From assembly GCA_027016055.1 (NCBI GenBank), contig JALWBF010000132.1:19385-24806 (forward strand): a stretch of 5,422 nt of DNA, read 5' to 3'. Positions 1 to 4,726 of this stretch are shown here, in pieces (the first letter of the stretch is position 1; every line of letters begins with the position of its first letter). A program made the translations under genes and the position numbers. The notes beneath the pieces were generated by a model. The model did not search any database and was not told the origin of the DNA. It was given only the letters and a program-made list of their open reading frames with translations. Source of the stretch: Archaeoglobaceae archaeon. GTDB taxonomy: Archaea; Halobacteriota; Archaeoglobi; Archaeoglobales; Archaeoglobaceae.

Positions 1-2
1 GA

Positions 3-569
3 ATGAAGATAGGTATTTACGGTCCTCCGAATGCCGGTAAAACAACGCTTGCGAACAGAATACTCAGGGATTGGGTAGGCGATGTCATGGGATCGGTCAG
101 CGAAATCCCGCACGAAACGAGGAGGGCGAGGCTTAGGGAAGGGGTTACGATCGAAGTGGATGGCAAATCGGTGACGATAGACATAGTCGATACGCCGGGT
201 TTGGCCACGAAGATAGACTTTCACGATTTCCTGAAATACGGCTTGAGCGAGGAAGAGGCTAAGAGAAGGGCTAAGGAGGCTACGGAAGGGGTCATCGAAG
301 CCATAAAGTGGCTGGACGACTTGGACGGTGTGATTCTGGTCATGGATGCGACCGAGGATCCGTTCACTCAGGTGAACATAACGATAGTTGGAAACATAGA
401 AGCGAGGAATCTACCTCTCATAATAGTTGCGAACAAGATCGATCTGCCTAATGCATCTCCGGCAAGGATAAAAGCCGCATTTCCGCAGCACACCGTAGTT
501 CCGATCTCCGCTTTAAAAGGATTGAATATAGATACGCTTTATAGGTGTATAGCCGAAAAGTTCGGGTGA
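3..569 (+). CDS. arvA: Era-like small GTPase, OapA/ArvA family (archaeal vesiculating GTPase)
   Basis: A 188-residue small GTPase with a complete G-domain and almost nothing else. G1/P-loop is GPPNAGKT (residues 7-14). The switch I candidate Thr39 lies in PHETRRAR, G3 is DTPG (63-66), G4 is NKID (144-147) and G5 is SAL (169-171). There is no KH domain as in bacterial Era, no membrane segment and no lipidation motif, so membrane contact would need partners. From memory, this family with its two downstream neighbours is called OapABC (origin-associated proteins) or ArvABC in haloarchaea, where the GTPase is required for extracellular vesicle formation. That role is transferred here by family and gene order. 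The ATG two bases from the window edge fits the family N-terminus, but its ribosome binding site and promoter are out of view. The next gene follows after 4 bases. Confidence 0.9.
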   Translation: MKIGIYGPPNAGKTTLANRILRDWVGDVMGSVSEIPHETRRARLREGVTIEVDGKSVTIDIVDTPGLATKIDFHDFLKYGLSEEEAKRRAKEATEGVIEAIKWLDDLDGVILVMDATEDPFTQVNITIVGNIEARNLPLIIVANKIDLPNASPARIKAAFPQHTVVPISALKGLNIDTLYRCIAEKFG

Positions 570-571
570 TC
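565..571 (+). promoter_or_regulatory. Shine-Dalgarno for arvB, embedded in the arvA stop
   Basis: GGTGATC matches the complement of the 16S 3' end (AGGAGGTGATCC). It contains the arvA TGA stop and lies 2 bases before the arvB ATG. The site suggests that translation of arvB is coupled to termination of arvA. Confidence 0.6.
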
Positions 572-573
572 TT

Positions 574-921
574 ATGGAGGGTGTTCAGCTCAATCTCATT
601 TCTAAAGAAAAGCTCGAAAAGATGTCCTCGATGGAGAAGCTCAGGATGATATTGGATGAAGTTAAGTCCGGCACGATCGTAGTCCTCGAATCCGGCTTAA
701 CTCCGGAAGAGGAGGCTAAACTTATAGAACTGACGATGCTCGAAATAGATCACGAAAACTTCGTAGGAATTGAGGTCGAAACATATCCGCAGAAATCCTC
801 CGGATTTCTAAGCAGGCTGTTCGGAAAGAGGGAGGGAAGGCTCACTGTAATAGGACCGGCAAACAAACTCAAGACGCTCGTAAAGAGGGACGATCTGATT
901 AAAGCTCTTGTGAGACCGTGA
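574..921 (+). CDS. arvB: DUF2073 / OapB-ArvB family protein
   Basis: A 115-residue soluble protein of the DUF2073 family, the conserved middle partner of the archaeal Era-like GTPase. It has an amphipathic N-terminal helical part (about residues 10-30, KEKLEKMSSMEKLRMIL). Next come a strand with IVVLESGLTPEEEAKLIELTM (35-55) and an EVETYPQ segment (68-73). A basic SGFLSRLFGKREG loop (77-89) precedes a final beta-alpha unit ending ALVRP. No membrane segment, catalytic motif or metal site is visible. The biochemical role is unknown. Gene order (GTPase, DUF2073, zinc ribbon) suggests a complex with ArvA, possibly as effector or regulator in vesicle formation. The ATG is supported by the Shine-Dalgarno overlapping the upstream stop. 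Confidence 0.85.
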   Translation: MEGVQLNLISKEKLEKMSSMEKLRMILDEVKSGTIVVLESGLTPEEEAKLIELTMLEIDHENFVGIEVETYPQKSSGFLSRLFGKREGRLTVIGPANKLKTLVKRDDLIKALVRP

Positions 922-923
922 TC
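918..923 (+). promoter_or_regulatory. Shine-Dalgarno deciding the arvC start
   Basis: GTGATC, overlapping the arvB TGA stop, sits 3 bases before the ATG at 927, almost the arrangement seen at arvB. The in-frame GTG at 918 is part of this site, so it is better read as ribosome binding sequence than as a start codon. Confidence 0.55.
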
Positions 924-926
924 GGT

Positions 927-1289
927 ATGCCGCACAAGTGCACGAAGTGCGGAAAAATATATCCGGATGGAGATTACAGAATTTTGAACGGCTGCGAATG
1001 CGGTAACAATAAATTTCTTTACGTTCCCAAGGAAAGGTTAGCCGAAAGAGCTTCCGAAACTGAGAAAGATATAAAGCCTGAAGCTGAGAGTGGAGAAAAA
1101 CAAGAAGAAGTGAAGATCGAAGACTTCGAAGGTATCGAGAGCGTCAAAATTATAGCGCCGGGAATGTATGAAATCAAGCTCGAAAATATTCTCAGCAGGG
1201 ACGGAATCGTCATAGCCCTCCAAGAGGAGGGCAGATACATGATCCACCTGCCTTCACTTCTTAAGAAGAGGAAGAAGGAGAAATCCTAA
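927..1289 (+). CDS. arvC: Zinc-ribbon protein, OapC/ArvC family
   Basis: A 120-residue protein with an N-terminal zinc ribbon, an acidic/lysine-rich linker and a small C-terminal domain. The ligands are Cys5 and Cys8 (CTKCG) and Cys23 and Cys25 (GCECGNNKF). The second knuckle is C-X-C, whereas relatives I remember usually show C-X2-C. Residues about 38-65 are rich in Glu and Lys and probably disordered. Residues 68-111 (GIESVKIIAPGMYEIKLENIL to IHLPSLL) look like a compact beta-rich domain, followed by a basic tail KKRKKEKS. It is the third member of the GTPase-DUF2073-zinc-ribbon operon. The molecular role is unknown; nucleic acid or protein binding are both possible. I prefer the ATG at 927 because MPHKCTKCG matches the family N-terminus; a GTG at 918 would add only MIG. 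The gene overlaps the end of mch by 4 bases. Confidence 0.85.
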   Translation: MPHKCTKCGKIYPDGDYRILNGCECGNNKFLYVPKERLAERASETEKDIKPEAESGEKQEEVKIEDFEGIESVKIIAPGMYEIKLENILSRDGIVIALQEEGRYMIHLPSLLKKRKKEKS

Positions 1290-2227
1290 AGTAAGCCGTA
1301 GGATTTCAGAAGGACTTCAGCATTCAACCTTCCGTGAACGTAAGTTCTGCCACTTGAGGCGTCGTTTATCACTACTTTAGCCGGTGCGAAAACGTTCGGA
1401 TCGATCCTGTAGAAATCTTCTCCGGATTCCTTAAATATCTCGTAGAAGGGCTTTCCGTAGCAAGGAGAAGTTTCGGAGGGCAGATTCTTGAGAACTTCAT
1501 CGTAGCCATCAACCGTAAGGATCGCGCTGCCGTAATATATTATGCTGTCGTTCGTCGCACCCATAGCTTTAACATCATCCTCCATGATCGGAGCAATCGG
1601 CGCTCTTCCAATCGCATTTCTAACAAGCTTCGGATCGTAGCCGAGCTGAACCATCTTGAAAAGGGCTGTTTCCAGAACCCTCGCAGAGATCTGAATGCTT
1701 CCGACCAAAGATCTGGTCGGAGCCACAACCGCATAAGTTTCTTCCACGTCGACATCGCATTCCCTCGCGATGAACTCCATGACTTCGGCATTCGGCAACC
1801 TGTCGGCTTCGAGTGCTATTACGGCGTAATCCGTATCGTCTTCGTATTCTATAAGCTCGTAGGTTTCCTTCGGTTTCAAAGCTAAAGCCCTTGCCGGTCC
1901 GCTTGCTATAGCCTTAAAGTTATCGAATTCTATCTTCCATCCAGCCTTCTGACAGCCCAAGCATGCTAAGGCTGGATGATCCGTATAAACCCAAACGAAA
2001 GGAATCGGAATCCCGTTTATATCGTCAACCTGTATATTAACTCCAGCCAATCCGCCCATGCAGATTTGAACGAACATTATTCCGGCATCGTAGCCGCCTT
2101 TAGCATTGACTCCGCAATCTATAACGGTGGCACCGTTACTGAACTTTTTAGATTGAACGTTCAGCTCCTCCTCGTAATCGAGCATATCCTCGACGATATC
2201 CAAAGCAAGTTCGTTCACGCTCAGCAT
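1286..2227 (-). CDS. mch: Methenyl-tetrahydromethanopterin cyclohydrolase (EC 3.5.4.27)
   Basis: A cytoplasmic C1-pathway enzyme that interconverts N5,N10-methenyl-H4MPT and N5-formyl-H4MPT. It works reductively in methanogenesis or CO2 fixation and oxidatively in sulfate reducers such as Archaeoglobus. The 313 residues cover the full family length. Visible signatures are MLSVNELALDIVEDMLDYEE at the N-terminus, ACLGCQKAGW (88-97), SGPARALALKPK (109-120), VAPTRSLVGSIQISARVLETA (168-188) and KPFYEIFK (259-266). Lys94, Arg183 and Glu186 fall at the numbers I recall for the active site of the A. fulgidus enzyme, so it should be active. A strong Shine-Dalgarno (AGGAGGTG, 5 bases from the ATG) lies inside the end of leuD, whose stop overlaps the mch start by 7 bases. 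The 3' end overlaps arvC tail to tail, and no clear terminator was seen there. Confidence 0.96.
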   Translation of the reverse strand: MLSVNELALDIVEDMLDYEEELNVQSKKFSNGATVIDCGVNAKGGYDAGIMFVQICMGGLAGVNIQVDDINGIPIPFVWVYTDHPALACLGCQKAGWKIEFDNFKAIASGPARALALKPKETYELIEYEDDTDYAVIALEADRLPNAEVMEFIARECDVDVEETYAVVAPTRSLVGSIQISARVLETALFKMVQLGYDPKLVRNAIGRAPIAPIMEDDVKAMGATNDSIIYYGSAILTVDGYDEVLKNLPSETSPCYGKPFYEIFKESGEDFYRIDPNVFAPAKVVINDASSGRTYVHGRLNAEVLLKSYGLL

Positions 2228-2715
2228 CTTCCCACCTCCTTCCCGTAAATCTCCCTTGCAAAGTTTATTAGACCGCCCTTATCCACAATCTGCTTCAAGA
2301 ATTCCGGAATCGGATTAATCGGATATTCCTCCCCCTTAGTCATGTTAACTACTACATTTCTATTAAGATCGACATCGAGCTCGTCTCCGTCATCTATTCT
2401 ATCCGTATCGCATTCGATAACCATCAAACCTATGTTTATCGCATTTCTGAAGAATATCCTCGCATACGATTTAGCTATAACTGCTTTTATTCCTGTTGCT
2501 TTCAAAGCAAGCGGTGCGTGCTCTCTGCTACTACCGCATCCGAAATTCTCTCCGGCAACTACGAAGTCGCCGGGCTTTACTTCTTTCGCAAATTCGGGTC
2601 TGATGTTCTCGAAAACGTGCTTAGCAAGTTCCTTCGGATCGTTTATAACCAAATATTTTCCCTGAATAATTACATCGGTATCTATATCATCCCCGAACTT
2701 CCAAGCCCTACCCAT
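2221..2715 (-). CDS. leuD: 3-isopropylmalate dehydratase small subunit (LeuD)
   Basis: The swivel-domain subunit of an aconitase-superfamily hydro-lyase. With a LeuC partner (not in this window) it isomerises 2- to 3-isopropylmalate in leucine biosynthesis, and in many archaea citramalate in isoleucine biosynthesis. The 164 residues are a normal length. Motifs are WKFGDDIDTDVI (5-16), GENFGCGSSREHAP (55-68) and KSYARIFFRNAINIGL (82-97). The specificity loop reads YLVI (21-24), close to the YLV-type of isopropylmalate isomerases rather than the YLRT-type I recall for homoaconitase, so LeuD is favoured over HacB. I choose the ATG at 2715 over a TTG at 2724. Neither has a Shine-Dalgarno, but a TATA-like box centred near 2738 would place transcription start at or next to 2715, implying a leaderless mRNA. 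It is probably co-transcribed with mch. Confidence 0.92.
   Translation of the reverse strand: MGRAWKFGDDIDTDVIIQGKYLVINDPKELAKHVFENIRPEFAKEVKPGDFVVAGENFGCGSSREHAPLALKATGIKAVIAKSYARIFFRNAINIGLMVIECDTDRIDDGDELDVDLNRNVVVNMTKGEEYPINPIPEFLKQIVDKGGLINFAREIYGKEVGRC
2233..2240 (-). promoter_or_regulatory. Strong Shine-Dalgarno for mch inside leuD
   Basis: AGGAGGTG on the minus strand, 5 bases before the mch ATG, is a full-length match to the anti-Shine-Dalgarno. It is encoded by the last codons of leuD (Lys-Glu-Val-Gly-Arg-Cys). mch therefore appears to be translated with high, independent initiation from a leuD-mch mRNA. Confidence 0.8.
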
Positions 2716-2731
2716 AACGAGCAATACGCAG

Positions 2732-2746
2732 TTTAATTAAAAAAGC
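2732..2746 (-). promoter_or_regulatory. TATA-type promoter for leuD-mch
   Basis: On the minus strand the sequence GCTTTTTTAATTAAA is centred about 24 bases upstream of the leuD ATG at 2715. This is the usual archaeal TATA-to-start distance for a leaderless transcript. No Shine-Dalgarno is present before the ATG, which agrees. Confidence 0.5.
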
Positions 2747-2766
2747 TAATGCTTAAAATCGTAAGG

Positions 2767-2774
2767 ATTAAATT
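2767..2774 (+). promoter_or_regulatory. TATA-like box for the VIT1-like gene
   Basis: ATTAAATT is centred about 28 bases before the ATG at 2799, which itself has no Shine-Dalgarno (upstream bases are GCTATTTTAAA). A leaderless or nearly leaderless transcript is inferred. An alternative AT-rich element (CTTAAAAT) lies about 15 bases further upstream. Confidence 0.35.
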
Positions 2775-2798
2775 CGTCCGCTCAAAAGCTATTTTAAA

Positions 2799-3332
2799 AT
2801 GCGACGATATATCTTCAGAGGTCTGATAGACGGTTCTCTATCCACGCTTGGCGTAGTTATAGGAGCTCAGAATGCGAGCATCGGGATAATAATAGCTGCC
2901 GGGATTGGTGGAGGAGTGGCGAACGGACTTTCGAACATACTCGGAGCCTTCACGGCAGAGAAGTCCGAAGCCGAGAGAAAGCTGATGGAAATTCAAAAGG
3001 CGATGGTGGTTTATCCGGAGCTTAGAAAAACAGAACTGTATAAAGGAATGATCAGGTCTACGATTTTAAGCGGGATTTCCGATGGAGTTGCGACGATTGT
3101 CGGATCGATAATACCGGTAATACCTTTCATAATCGCTTTGTTCATCGGATTAAGCAAGAAATACGCTCTAATTTGGGCTATAATTTTGACAATTTTGCTT
3201 CTGTTTTCAATAGGAGGATACTTAGGAAGGATTTCGAAGAAAAATCTAATTCTATCCGGGATTAAGATGGCCGCAGCCGGAATATCAACCGCTTTAATCT
3301 GCACGCTGATAGAAAGATGGATACCAACTTAA
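2799..3332 (+). CDS. VIT1/CCC1-like small membrane protein (TIGR00267 type)
   Basis: A 177-residue integral membrane protein resembling the VIT1/CCC1 iron/manganese transporter family, in the short archaeal form known as TIGR00267. Residues 9-23 (LIDGSLSTLGVVIGA) match the family start, with Asp11 in the first membrane helix. GIGGGVANGLSNILGAFTAEKSEAERK (35-61) runs from helix 2 into a charged amphipathic stretch rich in Glu, which in plant VIT1 corresponds to the cytoplasmic metal-binding region. A second DG motif (SGISDGVATIVGSIIPVIPF, 91-110) and two further hydrophobic stretches (about 122-143 and 150-170) give about five membrane segments. A role in moving Fe2+ or Mn2+ across the membrane is a family inference only. 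It stands alone, divergent from leuD and convergent with spoVG, and ends in AT-rich DNA. Confidence 0.75.
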   Translation: MRRYIFRGLIDGSLSTLGVVIGAQNASIGIIIAAGIGGGVANGLSNILGAFTAEKSEAERKLMEIQKAMVVYPELRKTELYKGMIRSTILSGISDGVATIVGSIIPVIPFIIALFIGLSKKYALIWAIILTILLLFSIGGYLGRISKKNLILSGIKMAAAGISTALICTLIERWIPT

Positions 3333-3349
3333 AAAAACTTAAAATAAAA
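3331..3349 (-). terminator. Oligo-T terminator for spoVG (minus strand)
   Basis: Read on the minus strand, the stretch is TTTTATTTT then AAG then TTTTTTT, starting 29 bases past the spoVG stop. Archaeal RNA polymerase terminates at such T-runs without a hairpin. The T7 run overlaps the stop codon of the convergent VIT1-like gene. In the plus direction only a weak TTTT (3359-3362) is seen. Confidence 0.55.
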
Positions 3350-3377
3350 TATATCAAATTTTAACAATCAATTTAGA

Positions 3378-3635
3378 TTACAGCTGTTCTCTATACGCTT
3401 GCAGAACCGCATTAACGATCTTTTCTCTCGCTTCCTTATTCGTCGGATGGAATATATCTTGGTATGTGCCGTCCTTACCCCTTCTACTCGGCATGCTTAC
3501 CCAAAGTCCCCTTTCGTTCTCCAATATCTTAATTCCCTTCACCACAAACTCCCCATCCAAGCTTACAGATGCATACGCCTTTACAGCCCCGTTTCCCTTC
3601 GCTTTATATATTCTAACCTCCGTAATTTCAGCCAA
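3378..3635 (-). CDS. spoVG: SpoVG-family protein
   Basis: An 85-residue protein matching the SpoVG family, known in bacteria as a small DNA- and RNA-binding regulator. The N-terminal strand is AEITEVRIYKAKGNGAVKAYASVSLDGEFVVKGIKI. The signature VSMPSRRGKDGTYQDIFHP (46-64) is followed by the C-terminal helix REKIVNAVLQAYREQL. This covers the whole family core without the variable C-terminal tail of bacterial members. The start is TTG at 3635. A GGAGG sits 8 bases upstream of it but only 2 bases from the longer alternative TTG at 3641, and MAEITEVRIYKAKG fits the family N-terminus. A TATA box near 3682 gives it its own promoter with a leader of about 20 bases. The archaeal function is unknown, and sporulation or septation does not apply. 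Confidence 0.85.
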   Translation of the reverse strand: MAEITEVRIYKAKGNGAVKAYASVSLDGEFVVKGIKILENERGLWVSMPSRRGKDGTYQDIFHPTNKEAREKIVNAVLQAYREQL

Positions 3636-3641
3636 TTCCAA

Positions 3642-3648
3642 CTCCTCC
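3642..3648 (-). promoter_or_regulatory. Shine-Dalgarno deciding the spoVG start
   Basis: GGAGGAG on the minus strand abuts the TTG at 3641 but has ideal spacing to the TTG at 3635, which selects the shorter protein. Confidence 0.6.
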
Positions 3649-3678
3649 GATTCGTTTCATCGAGCTTGGTTAAACGGG

Positions 3679-3692
3679 TATTTAAACTTTAC
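3679..3692 (-). promoter_or_regulatory. BRE/TATA promoter for spoVG
   Basis: On the minus strand GTAAAG (BRE-like, purine-rich) is followed by TTTAAATA. The TATA centre near 3682 predicts transcription start near 3658, leaving a leader of about 20 bases that contains the GGAGGAG site. This makes spoVG independent of the upstream mevalonate kinase gene despite their shared orientation. Confidence 0.6.
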
Positions 3693-3723
3693 TTCCACCA
3701 AGATTTCAGCTTGACGCCAGCCG

Positions 3724-4611
3724 TTAATCTTCTATCCTTACACCGTCGGCACCGGCTTCAACCAGAAATCCACCGAAAGTCTTCATTGCCCTCTCAATCG
3801 ATTTATCATCGCCAATACCGATGACACAGCCACCTCCACCGGCACCGGTTATCTTAGCGGATACGCCGATCTCGGTCAACCTTTCGATCAGGTCATCTAT
3901 CTCGCTGTTGCTAACTCCGATAGCCTTAAGCATGCACTGATTAAGGAAGAACAGCTCAGAAAGCGTTTTTATATCTCCTTTTTCCAAAGGTTCGACGGAT
4001 TCAAGTGCAATCGCATCGATCGCATCGAAGATTTTATCAACCGCATCAGGATGCCTACGCTTCAGTTCTGCAACCTTCCTTACCATCTCAGCGGTTATAG
4101 AGCTTTTTCCGGTATTTACGACGAGTATCCTGATGTTTTTAATATTTATCCGCTTTCTGTCCGGAATTAGCCACGTTCCGCCGAAAGTTGCTATGAAAGG
4201 ATCGGTTCCGCTTCCAATTCCCTGCACATCCAACTCAACCTTCCTCGCAAGCTCGAATATTTCATCGTTGCTCAATCCCGCTTCGAATTCCCCTTCCAAA
4301 GCCTTCAGAACGGCCACGGTCACAGCTGATGAGCTTCCCAAGCCTGAGGCGATCGGAATATCGCTTTCAATCCTTATTTCGACCCCGTTTATCGGTTTTA
4401 CTTCGCTGAACCTCTTTATGGCATAGGAAACGTATGGATGGACTTTGAAATCTAATCCGGTAACGCCCAATGGAGAATAAATCTTTATCTCGTCGCTTTT
4501 CTTAGCTTCCGCATAGCATCTGAGGTTTATCGCAGTAACAACTGCATGCCTCTTGTAAACCACCGCATGCTCGCCAAAGATGATGATCTTTGCAGGAGCC
4601 GAAGCTTTCAT
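3724..4611 (-). CDS. mvk: Mevalonate kinase (EC 2.7.1.36)
   Basis: A cytoplasmic GHMP-family kinase that phosphorylates mevalonate with ATP, an early step of isoprenoid synthesis for archaeal ether lipids. The 295 residues are close to the length of other archaeal enzymes. Motif 1 is KIIIFGEHAVVY (8-19). The ATP-binding glycine/serine loop is DIPIASGLGSSSA (84-96). The segment GSGTDPFIATFGG (133-145) carries the predicted catalytic Asp137. Motif 3 is KITGAGGGGCVIG (253-265). I choose the ATG at 4611, giving MKASAPAKIIIFGEHAVVY, because that is the family start. A TATA element near 4639 places transcription start near 4614, so an ATG at 4635 would lie inside the promoter. No other mevalonate-pathway gene is in the window. 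SpoVG follows 82 bases downstream with its own promoter. Confidence 0.96.
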   Translation of the reverse strand: MKASAPAKIIIFGEHAVVYKRHAVVTAINLRCYAEAKKSDEIKIYSPLGVTGLDFKVHPYVSYAIKRFSEVKPINGVEIRIESDIPIASGLGSSSAVTVAVLKALEGEFEAGLSNDEIFELARKVELDVQGIGSGTDPFIATFGGTWLIPDRKRINIKNIRILVVNTGKSSITAEMVRKVAELKRRHPDAVDKIFDAIDAIALESVEPLEKGDIKTLSELFFLNQCMLKAIGVSNSEIDDLIERLTEIGVSAKITGAGGGGCVIGIGDDKSIERAMKTFGGFLVEAGADGVRIED

Positions 4612-4632
4612 CGTTGACCTTCGGCAGTTAAG

Positions 4633-4645
4633 CATATATTATTAA
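4633..4645. promoter_or_regulatory. Shared bidirectional TATA element (mvk and C/D RNA)
   Basis: CATATATTATTAA is TATA-like on both strands. On the minus strand its centre lies about 25 bases from a start near 4614, just before the mvk ATG at 4611. On the plus strand it lies about 24 bases from a start near 4662, just before the C box of the guide RNA. No second TATA candidate of similar quality is present in the gap. Confidence 0.5.
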
Positions 4646-4661
4646 CTACCCAAAATCTACT

Positions 4662-4720
4662 GAGCCGATGATGAAGGAGAGCCGTGCTGAGTTGTGATGA
4701 AATCACGACGGTCTGAGGGG
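4662..4720 (+). ncRNA. C/D box guide sRNA (2'-O-methylation guide)
   Basis: A complete archaeal C/D box sRNA architecture. C box ATGATGA is 4668-4674, followed by a 12-nt guide 4675-4686 (AGGAGAGCCGTG) and D' box CTGA 4687-4690. A 3-nt spacer leads to C' box GTGATGA 4694-4700, a second 12-nt guide 4701-4712 (AATCACGACGGT) and D box CTGA 4713-4716. All four boxes match consensus and both guides have the canonical length. It would assemble with L7Ae, Nop5 and fibrillarin to direct ribose methylation of the base paired to the fifth guide nucleotide upstream of each D box. The terminal stem is weak: CC at 4665-4666 can pair with GG at 4718-4719. The outer ends are estimated. The D guide is complementary to the conserved 23S rRNA sequence ACCGUCGUGA, as I remember it. 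Confidence 0.85.
4715..4720 (+). promoter_or_regulatory. Shine-Dalgarno of the secreted-protein gene, overlapping the D box
   Basis: GAGGGG contains GAGG (4715-4718) at 8 bases from the ATG at 4727. Its first two bases are the last two of the guide RNA's D box, so ribosome binding and C/D RNP assembly would compete for the same nucleotides if both occur on one transcript. Confidence 0.5.
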
Positions 4721-4726
4721 ATTTCG

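Noticed and set aside
918..926. GTG at 918 as the start of the zinc-ribbon protein
   Set aside because: The GTG is part of a Shine-Dalgarno and of the upstream stop; the ATG at 927 gives the family N-terminus MPHKCTKCG.
1976..2248. 90-residue plus-strand open frame opposite the start of mch
   Set aside because: It is antisense to a strongly conserved part of mch with no independent signal.
2716..2724. TTG at 2724 as the leuD start
   Set aside because: It has no Shine-Dalgarno, and the TATA distance points to the ATG at 2715 as a leaderless start.
2728..2798. A guide RNA or repeat element in the leuD/VIT1-like gap
   Set aside because: Only AT-rich promoter-like sequence and a short AAAAGCT repeat are present; no C/D boxes, hairpin or tandem structure.
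3399..3824. 141-residue plus-strand open frame across spoVG and the end of mevalonate kinase
   Set aside because: It is antisense to two clear genes and their intergenic promoter, and its composition is not protein-like.
4612..4635. ATG at 4635 as the mevalonate kinase start (adds MLNCRRST)
   Set aside because: The ATG lies within the likely TATA element, and the extra residues are not seen in the family; the ATG at 4611 gives MKASAPAKI.
4694..4726. GTG/ATG at 4694/4697 as the start of the secreted protein
   Set aside because: These codons lie in the C' box of the guide RNA. The extension (MMKSRRSEGIS) is unlike a signal peptide start, and the ATG at 4727 has a well-placed Shine-Dalgarno.
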